A stretch of DNA of 64,000 bases. Source: Bacillota bacterium. GTDB taxonomy: Bacteria > Bacillota > Clostridia > Oscillospirales > Acutalibacteraceae. This document shows positions 41,483 through 50,127 of the stretch, piece after piece; position 1 is the first letter of the stretch, and every line of letters starts with the position of its first letter. The DNA is taken from positions 62,001 to 126,000 of the forward strand of contig JAEZCC010000025.1 of NCBI GenBank assembly GCA_023412715.1, read 5' to 3'. The notes beneath the pieces are model-generated. The model had not been told where the DNA came from. It worked only from the letters and a program-made list of their open reading frames with translations, and made no database searches. The translations under genes and the position numbers were made by a program.

Positions 41483-44400
41483 ATGAATTTTCAGGAACTG
41501 TTTCTGGTCCGATTAGAGACGCTGCTGGACCATTACCGCAAAGAAAAATGCGCCGTTTTTTTCAAGGGATTCTCAAAAGCCCAGAACCGCGCGATCCTTT
41601 CCAGGGAAGACGCGCTGGCCTGCGAGGGCCTGCTTCTTCCGGACGGATCGCTTTCCATTCCCGCGCTGGAAGCGGGCGGAGGCAAAATGGCGGACCGCTT
41701 TCCCGCCGGCGGCCGCACGTTCTGCACCGGCGTCTACGAGCAGCTGATCCGGCTGTTCCGCGCAACGCCGGATCTGCAGGACCGCTGCGGCGGCAGGATC
41801 GCCGTCGTTGAGAACAACCTGTTCCCGGGCGGCTTCCCGTCTGCCGTTCCGGCGGAAGACGCGCGCAGGCTGTACGATTTTTTCCAGAGCGACTCGCAGG
41901 ACGTGCCGGAGGGGCTGGGGCCTTACCTGAACTATTACGCGCAGGCCGTTTCTCTCGACGAAAGCCGCTGCCTCCTCTTCCCGCTTGACCGCTGCAAAGA
42001 TGAAAAAACAGAGGCCGTACCGTTTTTTCCCGCCGAGGCGGAGCCGCAGCCCGGCGGCGGAGAATACGAGAGCGTCGCCGTCTCTTCGCAGGAGTTCCTG
42101 CTGCGCAGGTTCGACCTGGCGCAGGGCCGCCTGCCCTCGCCGGCCTGCTACGTCACGGATCCCGCGCGGGCGGACTCCGCGGGATTCGGGCCGTACGCCT
42201 GGATCCTTTCCCGCCTCGGCCTTCCGTTCGGGACGGCCCCGCGGGAGGGCCTGCGCCCGCCGCAGCAGGACGCTTCCGCCGGGAAGCTGCTGCCCCTGCT
42301 GAAACGGCACTGGGGAAGCGGCGCGGAATTCCGGGAGCTTCGGTTCTACCGGGACCCGGAACATTCCAGCGAGACGGTGCCGCTGTCGCAGGGGGAACTG
42401 ATTGCCCGGATTGTGCGGGAATGCGACGCGGCCCTCGCCGGGAAAAAAGATTTTCACAACATCTTCATCACCGCCCCGACCGGCGCGGGGAAATCCCTGC
42501 TGTTCCAGCTTCCGGCGCTGTACCTTGCCGAGAGCCGGCCCGGGCTGCCGCTCGGCGCCGTCACCGTCGTCATCACGCCGCTGATTGCGCTGATGAAGGA
42601 CCAGGTCGCGCAGCTGGAGCAGGAGCGCGGCGTGACCTGCGCGACGTTCATCAACTCCACCATCACGTTCGAGGAGCGGGAAGCCCGGATCCGCGCAATC
42701 CGCGAAGGGAAAAAATCCATCGTTTACCTTGCGCCGGAGCTTCTGATCTCCACCCCGCTGGAAGCGATCACCGGGGGACGGCCGGTCGGGCTTTTCGTCG
42801 TCGACGAAGCGCACATTGTCACCTCCTGGGGCAAGGATTTCCGCGCGGACTACTGGTACCTCGGCGATTTTCTCGCCAGGCTGAAGCGGGAGGGCCGGTG
42901 GTTCCCGGTCCTGTGCCTCACGGCCACGGCGGTCTACGGCGGCCCGGAGGATATTGTGCACGAAACCGTCGAGAGCCTTTCGCTCGAAAACCCGACAATC
43001 TTTCTCGGCGGCGTGCGCAGAAGCAACATCCGCTTCGAGATACGCCACCCGGACCCCGCCGGCGCGGCGGGAAGCGTCGAACGCTTCAAAATCGATCAGG
43101 CCGTCCGCGCAATCCGCTCTTTCGTGGAACGCGGGGAAAAGACGCTGGTCTACTGCCCGTTCGTCTCGCAGGTCGACGACATCTACAATTCCCTGGAAGC
43201 GGACGTCCGCGCCAAAGTAAAAAAATATTACGGCACGCTCGACAAAAACGCCCGCGAGGACGCGCAGAACAGCTTCCGCTCCGGCGGCTGCACCGTCATG
43301 GTCTGCACCAAGGCCTTCGGCATGGGCGTGGACGTGCGCGACATCCGCAACGTCTACCATTTCGCCCCGACCGGCAGCCTTGCCGACTATGTGCAGGAGA
43401 TCGGCCGCGCCGCCCGCCTCGAGACCGAGCGGGGCGTCGCCTGCGCGGACTTTCTGCCCGGGGACATCCGCTACATCCGCACTTTGTACGGCATCTCGGA
43501 GATGAAGCAGTACCAGCTGCGCGAGATTCTGCGGAAAACCGACGGCGTCGCGCAGGAAAGCGGAAAACGGAGCCTTCTGGTTTCGCCGGAAGCTTTTTCG
43601 TACCTGTTCAGCGGCCGCGACCTGGAAAACAAGGTCAAGAACGGCCTGCTGCTGATTTCGAAGGATCTTTTCGCCTCCTATGGCGCGCCGGTTTTAAGCG
43701 TAAGGCCGCAGGAAATCAGCCCGCGCGGCTACGTCAACGTGCCGAAGGCCGCCGAGGAGGAATTCGTGCGGGCCTACGGAGCATACGCCGCGCCGCAGCC
43801 GGACCGCACCAAGCGGATCCTGCCCTCGAAAAACAGGAGGTACGAATCCGACACGACCGTCATCAACAGCGGGAGCATCTACGGGCTGGACCTGGGCGGC
43901 ATCTGGCAGAATCATTTTCAGGACATCAGCTTCATGCAGTTCCGTCACCTGTTTTTCAGCGGCGAGCTGTTCCGCTTCCCCTGCGGGGAGAAGCTTGCGC
44001 CGCGCCTGCGCCTTCGCGCCACATACCGGTTCCCATTCCCGGAGGCGCTTGAAAAATTCAAGGCGATGCTGCTTGCGCTGTCGGACATTTTCCGCGGCTA
44101 TAAAAACGCGAAGGCCTCTTTCTCCGCCGCGGAGTTCAAGAAAACCGTGCGGGAGAAAATGGGCGAAGATTTTACCCGGTTCGATTTTTCGGGCGTGATT
44201 CTCGACGAGTTCGTGACGGACATGTCGCAGAATTTCTCGTTCCGTTCCAGCAGCGACCGCCTCAAATTCGTCGCGGCGCGAAAGGCGCCTTCCGGCGACC
44301 TGTCTTACCGCGTGCTGAATTCCGGCTATATCGCTATGCCAGAGCGTTTTCTGCAGCTGGCTTCGCAGTGCGTGCCGGACGACGGCGGCGTGTTCCAGGC

Positions 44401-44722
44401 GTTCATCCCGTTCGGCAGGGGCGACCGCCGGCCGGAGCGCATGAGGCTGTTCGCCCTGCTCGAGCTGCTGGGCCTCGCCACCTACGCGGTGGAGGGCGGA
44501 AAAAGCACGGAGATTTTCCTGCGCATCAACGACCCGGAAAAATTCCACGAGCTCGCCGGCGGGACCTACAACAACGCGCTGCTGACCGATATCAACCGGC
44601 GGCATAAGTCCGCCCAGAAAATCATGCTGTATTTCATGCAGAACGATTTTACGAACGAGCAGCGGTGGGACATAATAGAAAACTATTTTCTGGGACGCGA
44701 GATTCTGCCGGAGCAGCGCTGA
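41483..44722 (+). CDS. Large RecQ-like superfamily 2 DNA helicase, orphan
   Basis: A 1079-aa protein. The helicase core lies at about residues 300-700: motif I TAPTGAGKS near 330, motif Ia ITPLIALMKDQ, motif II VVDEAH near 438, motif III LTATA, then AFGMGVDVRDIRNVYHF and motif VI QEIGRAARLE near 640. These most resemble RecQ, but the RecQ zinc-binding and HRDC domains are not visible. The first 300 residues and the last 380 match nothing I recognise. The start is an ATG with AAAGGTG upstream. It has no operon partner. It could be a repair or defence helicase; function is not assigned. Confidence 0.8.
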   Translation: MNFQELFLVRLETLLDHYRKEKCAVFFKGFSKAQNRAILSREDALACEGLLLPDGSLSIPALEAGGGKMADRFPAGGRTFCTGVYEQLIRLFRATPDLQDRCGGRIAVVENNLFPGGFPSAVPAEDARRLYDFFQSDSQDVPEGLGPYLNYYAQAVSLDESRCLLFPLDRCKDEKTEAVPFFPAEAEPQPGGGEYESVAVSSQEFLLRRFDLAQGRLPSPACYVTDPARADSAGFGPYAWILSRLGLPFGTAPREGLRPPQQDASAGKLLPLLKRHWGSGAEFRELRFYRDPEHSSETVPLSQGELIARIVRECDAALAGKKDFHNIFITAPTGAGKSLLFQLPALYLAESRPGLPLGAVTVVITPLIALMKDQVAQLEQERGVTCATFINSTITFEEREARIRAIREGKKSIVYLAPELLISTPLEAITGGRPVGLFVVDEAHIVTSWGKDFRADYWYLGDFLARLKREGRWFPVLCLTATAVYGGPEDIVHETVESLSLENPTIFLGGVRRSNIRFEIRHPDPAGAAGSVERFKIDQAVRAIRSFVERGEKTLVYCPFVSQVDDIYNSLEADVRAKVKKYYGTLDKNAREDAQNSFRSGGCTVMVCTKAFGMGVDVRDIRNVYHFAPTGSLADYVQEIGRAARLETERGVACADFLPGDIRYIRTLYGISEMKQYQLREILRKTDGVAQESGKRSLLVSPEAFSYLFSGRDLENKVKNGLLLISKDLFASYGAPVLSVRPQEISPRGYVNVPKAAEEEFVRAYGAYAAPQPDRTKRILPSKNRRYESDTTVINSGSIYGLDLGGIWQNHFQDISFMQFRHLFFSGELFRFPCGEKLAPRLRLRATYRFPFPEALEKFKAMLLALSDIFRGYKNAKASFSAAEFKKTVREKMGEDFTRFDFSGVILDEFVTDMSQNFSFRSSSDRLKFVAARKAPSGDLSYRVLNSGYIAMPERFLQLASQCVPDDGGVFQAFIPFGRGDRRPERMRLFALLELLGLATYAVEGGKSTEIFLRINDPEKFHELAGGTYNNALLTDINRRHKSAQKIMLYFMQNDFTNEQRWDIIENYFLGREILPEQR

Positions 44723-44762
44723 AACGCGCTTCCAGCCGCGCGCCGCCGCAGAAGACCGCAAG

Positions 44763-44796
44763 AAAGGGCTGCGCCGCTACTGCGGCGCAGCCCTTT
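44763..44796. terminator. Bidirectional terminator
   Basis: AAAGGGCTGCGCCGC pairs with GCGGCGCAGCCCTTT around a 4-nt loop, between the helicase and SASP genes. Confidence 0.85.
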
Positions 44797-44814
44797 CCAT
44801 TTTGGCGGGAAAGC

Positions 44815-45000
44815 TTAGCGCATGCCTTCCTCGTACTTTTTGATCATGTTTTTGACCATCTGGCCGCCGACGGAGCCGTTCTCCTTGGAAGTAAGGTCAC
44901 CGTTGTAACCCTGCTTCAGGTTGACGCCGACTTCAGAGGCAGCTTCCATCTTAAACTTATCCAAAGCCGCACGAGCTTCAGGAACAACATTTTTAGCCAT
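44815..45000 (-). CDS. Small acid-soluble spore protein, alpha/beta type
   Basis: A 61-aa SASP that coats and protects spore DNA. MAKNVVPEARAALDKFK opens the protein, the germination-protease site SEVGV follows, and the conserved GYNGDLTSKENGSVGG motif and helix end the fold. The ATG has GAGGAGTG 10 nt upstream. Expected to be sigma-G dependent; no clear sigma-G promoter was found. Confidence 0.95.
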   Translation of the reverse strand: MAKNVVPEARAALDKFKMEAASEVGVNLKQGYNGDLTSKENGSVGGQMVKNMIKKYEEGMR

Positions 45001-45110
45001 TCTAGAAAACACTCCTCATCAAAAATCTGTTTTACCGCGTTTGCTTTACTATTGTGCGTTGGGAGCGTTCAATTATGACTGTTTCTATTTTCCAGAGCGT
45101 ATGTAAATTT

Positions 45111-45911
45111 TTACTTTGAATTTGAGGGATTTGAAGAAGAGACCTTGCCGGCCGCGGAGATCTGCATGCCGTTCGAGTCGATGGTGTAGTTGTCACGCAG
45201 GATAAGCTGCGAAACCGGCACAATCTGATATCCCTGCGCCTGAAGCGTCTTCAGGACCGTGGGCAGCGCGGCGGGCGTGTTCAGAGCGCCGTTGTGGAAC
45301 AGCACGATGGAGCCGGGCTTTACCGAGGATACGACGCGGTTGATGATCTGCTGCGGGGTCGGGTTCTTCCAGTCGAGGGAATCGACGTCCCACTGGATGG
45401 GATACATTTTCAGGCCCTTGACGGTGCCGACGACAGCGTTGTTATATTCGCCGTAAGGCGGGCGGAACAGGACGGGGGCCGTGCCCGTGACGGATTTGAT
45501 CTTTTCGTTGCAGGCGGTAATCTGGTCCATAATCTGCTGCTGCGACAGCTTCGACATATGCGGGTGCGTGTCGGAGTGGTTGCAGACCTCATGCCCGGCG
45601 GCCACAAGCGCCTTGACCGACTCCGGATATTTGTCCACCCAGGCGCCCACCACAAAGAAGGTGGACTTTACATTATATTGCCTGAGGATGTCTATCAGCG
45701 ACTGGGTCTGTTCGTTCCCCCACGCGGCGTCGAAAGAAATCGCGATCTTCTTTTCTTCGGTCTGCACCCGGTAGATGGGCAGGTCGCGCGCCTTCGCCGA
45801 GGCCTGCACCGCCTGCGCCCCCCGCACGCACGCCGCGACGGCAAGGACCGCCACCAGGATGAAAATCAGAAACGCCAGCGTCTTCTTTCTTGTGACCGTA
45901 ACACTAAACAT
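45111..45911 (-). CDS. pdaB: PdaB-like polysaccharide deacetylase, sporulation type
   Basis: A 266-aa protein with one N-terminal membrane helix (about residues 10-28) and a NodB domain. Motif 1 is SFDAAWG in place of TFDDGP, as in PdaB; motif 2 is HSDTHPHMSKL; motif 3 is RPPYGEYNN. PdaB proteins are needed to keep spores dormant in B. subtilis. Proximity to the SASP gene fits. It lies 110 bp upstream of it on the same strand. Confidence 0.85.
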   Translation of the reverse strand: MFSVTVTRKKTLAFLIFILVAVLAVAACVRGAQAVQASAKARDLPIYRVQTEEKKIAISFDAAWGNEQTQSLIDILRQYNVKSTFFVVGAWVDKYPESVKALVAAGHEVCNHSDTHPHMSKLSQQQIMDQITACNEKIKSVTGTAPVLFRPPYGEYNNAVVGTVKGLKMYPIQWDVDSLDWKNPTPQQIINRVVSSVKPGSIVLFHNGALNTPAALPTVLKTLQAQGYQIVPVSQLILRDNYTIDSNGMQISAAGKVSSSNPSNSK

Positions 45912-45988
45912 GCACCATTTCCCCTTTCACACAAATATATGCGTGAAAAGTGGTTTCTATCGCGCGCGGAGACGAAACAACGCAGCGG

Positions 45989-46019
45989 GCCCCGGGCGAA
46001 AATTTCGTCCGGGGCCCGT
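45989..46019 (-). terminator. Hairpin after the holin-like gene
   Basis: GGGCCCCGG pairs with CCGGGGCCC (with internal extension) and there is no T-run, so it is a hairpin of uncertain role. Confidence 0.45.
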
Positions 46020-46024
46020 GCGCG

Positions 46025-46447
46025 TCACATGACCCGGGTTGGGAAAATCGCATCCAGAATCCCGATGGCCACGGCGCCGAGAATGGCGCCGAGAATCGTC
46101 ACGTTCATGTTCGGCACAAGGAACTGGGCAAGGTACAGAATCACAGCCGAAAGCGCAAATCCCTTGAGACCTTTGCCGAAGGGCTTCGCGTCGGTCTTCA
46201 TCAGCTTTTCCACCAGAAAATCAAGCAGACTGATGACGACGGCGGCTATCAGGAACGACCACATCCCGGTAATGGAAAAGCCGGGAGTGAAAAAAGAAAC
46301 GATAAACAGAATGATCGCCGTCAAAACGAACCGGACCACCCAATGCAGGAACGAGCCGCCCTTGCTGCCGCCATGCTCGGAATTGTTTTCATTCCCATGG
46401 CCGAAAGACGAATAATTTGGATCGGTTGAGGGAACCTGATGTTCCAA
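46025..46447 (-). CDS. Phage-holin-family (superfamily IV-like) membrane protein
   Basis: A 140-aa protein: a hydrophilic Asn/Gly/Ser-rich start (residues 1-33), then four transmembrane helices to residue 135. The layout matches the 4TMS holin-like family often found as single chromosomal genes in Firmicutes. It is not next to other phage genes, so the name does not imply a prophage. Confidence 0.75.
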   Translation of the reverse strand: MEHQVPSTDPNYSSFGHGNENNSEHGGSKGGSFLHWVVRFVLTAIILFIVSFFTPGFSITGMWSFLIAAVVISLLDFLVEKLMKTDAKPFGKGLKGFALSAVILYLAQFLVPNMNVTILGAILGAVAIGILDAIFPTRVM

Positions 46448-46543
46448 GAGGCATACCTCCTTATTTTTTCATTCTAAGAATTTAAGATAAAGAGTGCCCA
46501 CATTGCTTTTTCCCGTTCCTTTCGGTTTTATCCTCCCGGCCAT

Positions 46544-46576
46544 AAAAAATCCGCGGGGACCGCCGCGGATTTTTTA
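46544..46576. terminator. Bidirectional terminator
   Basis: AAAAAATCCGCGG pairs with CCGCGGATTTTTT, just after the stop of the DUF3298 gene. Confidence 0.9.
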
Positions 46577-46590
46577 TGATTGTTTTTTCG

Positions 46591-47274
46591 TCAGGAACAC
46601 CGCCGGCAGCAAGGCGCGGCCCCGTACGGGACGACAAAGATGATAATCCCCGCGGCATAGGGCGCGATTTCGTACTGCTGAAAATACACCGCGGCCCCGT
46701 CCGGCGTAAGATAAAAATGCTGCGGGTCAAAAGAACGGCGGATAAGATTGCGGTAATCGTCGAAATAAATGCCGGGGTTCTGCTGCATGTTGAGGTCCGC
46801 CTGCCGGATGATTTCCGCAAGAACGGTTTCCCTGTAATCTTCGCCGGGGCAGAAAAAAGCGGAAAGCGGCACCCGGCAGCCCGTTTCAAGGCTCCACGTG
46901 TCGGAATCCCGCACGGTCAGGCCGTGCGCGCCGCCGGTGTACTCGTACCGGTCGCGGAAAACGCTGAAATGGCAGTCCCGGTTATACGAAACATTGTAAT
47001 CCAGTCCCGCCCCGAACATCCGGAACGGAAAATCCTGCCCCTGCGACTCGAGGTATTCCTTGATCGCCTGGCAGTACAGCCTGCCCGAAACGTCGCGGCA
47101 AAAATTTTCGGTCTGCGCGCAGACGCACCGGTTGATTCTGTTCTGCGCGGCTTCGTTTCCGGCAAGGACTGCTTCCGGATAACTGACGGTCGCGGAAACC
47201 ATTTGAACGTCGTCATAAAAAAGATCGCATTTCTGCCGGTGCATATGCACTTCGGCGCTGACGGAGCGATTCAT
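46591..47274 (-). CDS. DUF4163/DUF3298 domain protein (RsiV-like C-terminal fold)
   Basis: A 227-aa protein with no signal peptide visible. The N-terminal half fits DUF4163 (ATVSYPEAV, then AAQNRINRCV) and the C-terminal half DUF3298 (GGAHGLTVRDSDTWSLETG, then TPDGAAVYFQQYEIAPYAAG). Similar domains form the extracytoplasmic lysozyme-sensing part of RsiV, but here the membrane anchor is missing. Function unknown. Confidence 0.75.
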   Translation of the reverse strand: MNRSVSAEVHMHRQKCDLFYDDVQMVSATVSYPEAVLAGNEAAQNRINRCVCAQTENFCRDVSGRLYCQAIKEYLESQGQDFPFRMFGAGLDYNVSYNRDCHFSVFRDRYEYTGGAHGLTVRDSDTWSLETGCRVPLSAFFCPGEDYRETVLAEIIRQADLNMQQNPGIYFDDYRNLIRRSFDPQHFYLTPDGAAVYFQQYEIAPYAAGIIIFVVPYGAAPCCRRCS

Positions 47275-47328
47275 TCTACATCCCCTCCGGGCTATTTTAT
47301 GCCGTATGGGGAAAATCGGCTCCGCATG

Positions 47329-47360
47329 GAAAAGCGCCGGAAACGGATTCCGGCGCTCTT
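47329..47360 (-). terminator. Terminator of trxA
   Basis: AGCGCCGGAA pairs with TTCCGGCGCT, with TTTTCC following on the minus strand. Confidence 0.75.
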
Positions 47361-47384
47361 ATCTGGAACGGCGGGCCGCCGCTC

Positions 47385-47696
47385 TCAGTCGAGCATAGAG
47401 AGAATGTCCTGCTTGCTTTTGACGCCGACGGATGTCTGGGCCGGCTCGCCGTTTTTGAAGACCATCAGGGTCGGGATGCTCATGACGTTATAACGGGACG
47501 CCAGGTCGGGCTGTTCGTCGACATTGATTTTGCCGACCTTATACCTTCCCTCGGACTCGTTCCCAATTTCGTCCACAATGGGGGAAACCATGCGGCACGG
47601 GCCGCACCAGCTGGCCCAGAAATCGACCAGGACCGGTTTATTGGAACCTAAAACCGTAGAATCAAAATTTTCAGAAGTCACTGTCACTACCGCCAT
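47385..47696 (-). CDS. trxA: Thioredoxin
   Basis: A 103-aa thioredoxin with the active site WCGPC in VDFWASWCGPCRMVSP, the cis-Pro in MSIPTLMVFKNG and full family length. It reduces cytoplasmic disulfides. The ATG has AAAGGAAG 8 nt upstream; a longer in-frame start at 47729 would include that site in the coding sequence. Confidence 0.93.
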   Translation of the reverse strand: MAVVTVTSENFDSTVLGSNKPVLVDFWASWCGPCRMVSPIVDEIGNESEGRYKVGKINVDEQPDLASRYNVMSIPTLMVFKNGEPAQTSVGVKSKQDILSMLD

Positions 47697-47808
47697 CGTA
47701 TCTGCTTCCTTTCCAATATCTATTTTCATGGCTTTATTATACCCCCGGCAGAAGCATTTGTATGTGACAAAATCACAAAAGTTTTTATTTTTGCAACTCG
47801 ACGGAATC

Positions 47809-47837
47809 TTGACAAATCCGCCCCTGCGCGCTATAGT
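47809..47837 (+). promoter_or_regulatory. Promoter of the trmB-lysA pair
   Basis: TTGACA and TATAGT with a 17-bp spacer, about 40 bp upstream of the TrmB-like ATG. Confidence 0.8.
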
Positions 47838-47877
47838 ATTTCTAAATTGAAACACTACAGGAAACGGAGATGATGCG

Positions 47878-48573
47878 ATGGACGCCGTCGGCCTGCTGAT
47901 GCGCTTCGGCCTCACCAACCAGGAGGCCCGTATTTACTGCGCGCTCTGCGCGGAAGGGGAACTGACCGGCTACGAGGTGGCCAAGCTGACGGGGATTTCG
48001 CGCTCCAACATCTACACGGCGCTTGCCGGACTTGTGGAAAAGGGCGCCGCCTGCCTTTCGGAAGGCACGGCGTCGCGCTACGCCGCCGTGTCCGCCGACG
48101 AGTTCTGCGCCAATAAAATCGAAGCGCTCCAGAGCTGCCGGGCGGAGCTTGCGAAAGCGCTGCCGCAGCGCGTGGAAAACGCGGGCGGCTATCTGACCAT
48201 CGCCGGCGAAGCGAATATCCTCGACAAAATGCGCACCATGATTGCCGGTTCCCGCAAGCGGGTCTACGCCTCCGTGTCGGCCCAGATCATGCAGCGCATC
48301 GAGCGGCCGCTTCTGGAAGCGGTGTCCCGCGGACTGAAGGTCGTGCTGATTACGGAAAAGCCGTTCCGCCTGGACGGCGCCGTGGTCTATTACAGCGAAA
48401 AAAAGCGCCTTCAGATCCGGCTGATTGTGGACTCCTCCTGCGTGCTGACCGGCGACATCGACGACGGGGAATACTCCACCTGTCTGTACTCCATGAAAAA
48501 AAATCTCGTCGACCTGTTCAAGGAAGACCTGAAAAACGAGATCAAACTGATACAACTGACAGAGAGGAAATAG
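47878..48573 (+). CDS. TrmB-family transcriptional regulator
   Basis: A 231-aa protein. The N-terminal winged helix LTNQEARIYCALCAEGELTG with GISRSNIYTALAGLVEKG (residues 12-60) is typical of TrmB. A C-terminal domain shows the PLD-like fold used for ligand sensing (VLITEKPFRLDGAVV). TrmB regulators usually sense sugars or other small ligands. It is 6 bp before the decarboxylase gene, suggesting it controls that gene or is controlled with it. Confidence 0.8.
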   Translation: MDAVGLLMRFGLTNQEARIYCALCAEGELTGYEVAKLTGISRSNIYTALAGLVEKGAACLSEGTASRYAAVSADEFCANKIEALQSCRAELAKALPQRVENAGGYLTIAGEANILDKMRTMIAGSRKRVYASVSAQIMQRIERPLLEAVSRGLKVVLITEKPFRLDGAVVYYSEKKRLQIRLIVDSSCVLTGDIDDGEYSTCLYSMKKNLVDLFKEDLKNEIKLIQLTERK

Positions 48574-48579
48574 CAGACC

Positions 48580-49836
48580 ATGAAGAAACCATTCGTGACC
48601 CATCAGCAGCTGGAAGCCATTGCACGGAAGTACCCCACGCCGTTTTATCTTTACGACGAGAAGGGCATCCGCGAAAATGCCCGCAGAGTGCGCAGGGCAT
48701 TCGCCTGGAACCCCGGCTACCGGGAATATTTCGCCGTCAAGGCGACGCCGAACCCTTATATTCTTTCCATCATGAAAGAGGAGGACTGCGGGGCGGACTG
48801 CTCTTCCCTGACGGAGCTGATGCTTTCGGACGCGGTCGGCTACCGGGGAAGCGACATCATGTTTTCCTCCAACATGACGCCGGACGCCGATTTTCAGCTT
48901 GCGCGCAAACTGGACGCCGTCATCAACCTCGACGATTTCACCCACATCGACATTCTGGACCGGCTGTGCGGCATTCCGGAAACCATCTGCTGCCGGTACA
49001 ACCCGGGCGGAACCTTCCAGGCCAGCAACCGCATTATGGACAACCCCGGCGACTCGAAATACGGCTTTACGCGGCCGCAGCTGACCGAAGGCTTCCGGCG
49101 GCTGCAGCAGCTCGGCGCAAAGCGGTTCGGCCTGCACGCCTTTTTAGCCAGCAACACCACCGGCAACGAATACTACCCGGTGCTCGCGGGCATCCTGTTC
49201 CAGACCGCGGTGGAACTTCACCGCGAGACCGGGGCGCACATCGCCTTCATCAACCTTTCCGGCGGGGTGGGCGTCCCCTACCGGCCCGAAGAGGAGCCGG
49301 CCGACATTCTGAAAATCGGCCGCATGGTCAAAGAGCAGTACGAAAAAATCCTGGTGCCGGCGGGCATGGGCGACGTCGCCGTCTGCACCGAAATGGGCCG
49401 GTTCATGCTTGCGCCTTACGGGTGCCTCGTTGCGACCGCCCTTCGCGAAAAGCACATCTACAAGGAATACATCGGCCTTGACGCCTGCGCGGCGAACCTG
49501 ATGCGCCCCGCCATGTACGGTGCGTACCACCACATCACGGTCTCCGGCAAAGAGGACTGGCCCTGCGACCACAAATACGACATCACCGGCGGTCTGTGCG
49601 AGAACAACGACAAGTTCGCCATCGACCGCATGCTGCCGAAGATCGACATGGGCGACCTCATCGTCATCCACGATGCGGGCGCGCACGGCCACTCCATGGG
49701 CTACAACTACAACGGCAAGCTCCGCTCCTCCGAGCTGCTGCTGCACGAAGACGGCTCGGTGCAGCAGATACGCCGCGCGGAAACGCCCGCCGACTATTTC
49801 GCCACGCTGGACTTTCCCGGCCTGCCGCGGCGGTAA
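48580..49836 (+). CDS. lysA: Diaminopimelate decarboxylase-like PLP enzyme
   Basis: A 418-aa fold-type III PLP decarboxylase. The Schiff-base Lys lies in YFAVKATPNP near residue 53; the phosphate-binding GGVGVPYRPEE near 230 and the CEN near the C-terminus (GGLCENNDKF) fit the DapDC/ornithine decarboxylase family. The most likely role is the last step of lysine synthesis. Its pairing with a TrmB regulator is unusual and leaves another amino-acid substrate possible. Confidence 0.75.
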   Translation: MKKPFVTHQQLEAIARKYPTPFYLYDEKGIRENARRVRRAFAWNPGYREYFAVKATPNPYILSIMKEEDCGADCSSLTELMLSDAVGYRGSDIMFSSNMTPDADFQLARKLDAVINLDDFTHIDILDRLCGIPETICCRYNPGGTFQASNRIMDNPGDSKYGFTRPQLTEGFRRLQQLGAKRFGLHAFLASNTTGNEYYPVLAGILFQTAVELHRETGAHIAFINLSGGVGVPYRPEEEPADILKIGRMVKEQYEKILVPAGMGDVAVCTEMGRFMLAPYGCLVATALREKHIYKEYIGLDACAANLMRPAMYGAYHHITVSGKEDWPCDHKYDITGGLCENNDKFAIDRMLPKIDMGDLIVIHDAGAHGHSMGYNYNGKLRSSELLLHEDGSVQQIRRAETPADYFATLDFPGLPRR

Positions 49837-49841
49837 GTAAG

Positions 49842-49888
49842 ATTTGAATTCCGGGCCGCGGCGGACGCGAGTGTCAAAGACATCTCCC
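49842..49888 (+). repeat. Dispersed structured repeat, partial copy D
   Basis: Only the distal part is present: TTGAATTCCGGGCC, then GACGCGAG, and the terminal arm TGTC-aaa-GACA between GAG and CTC, then CCC. It lies between lysA and the ABC-F promoter. It is the shortest and least certain of the four copies. Confidence 0.5.
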
Positions 49889-49894
49889 AGCGGC

Positions 49895-49923
49895 TCGACA
49901 AAAGCCCCGGGATATGCTATACT
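49895..49923 (+). promoter_or_regulatory. Promoter of the ABC-F gene
   Basis: TCGACA and TATACT with a 17-bp spacer. The predicted leader to the ABC-F ATG is about 217 nt. Confidence 0.7.
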
Positions 49924-49954
49924 GAATATCACTTTAAAAGAATCGGGTGAAAAG

Positions 49955-49966
49955 ATGCGCAAGTAA
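49955..49966 (+). CDS. Leader peptide MRK (uORF)
   Basis: ATG-CGC-AAG-TAA, preceded by GGGTGAAAAG as a ribosome-binding site. A three-codon ORF in the leader of a resistance-type gene fits a sensor of initiating or early elongating ribosomes. Confidence 0.6.
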   Translation: MRK

Positions 49967-50091
49967 TCTGTTTTTTGGCAAAACGGAACGCCCGCCGGGC
50001 CGAATGGCCGGGCTTTGCTCCGCTGCCGGAGAACGGATTTCTGCGCTGAACACGCCGTGGGGGCCCGCGGCGTGTTCTCACCGCGTTGAAG

Positions 50092-50127
50092 TCTGCCTGC
50101 CGGCATTCCCGGCGGGCAGATTTTTTT
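50092..50127 (+). terminator. Leader terminator of the attenuator
   Basis: A 12-bp stem (TCTGCCTGCCGG with CCGGCGGGCAGA, one G-T pair), loop CATTC, then seven T. It lies 20 nt before the ABC-F start and just before its ribosome-binding site GGGAG. Confidence 0.9.

Noticed and set aside
41573..43360. 595-codon minus-strand ORF opposite the helicase
   Set aside because: Antisense shadow of the helicase core, with no motif or start signal.
46025..46447. Prophage remnant suggested by the holin-like gene
   Set aside because: No other phage gene, integrase or attachment repeat is nearby. Four-helix proteins of this family are common as single chromosomal genes.
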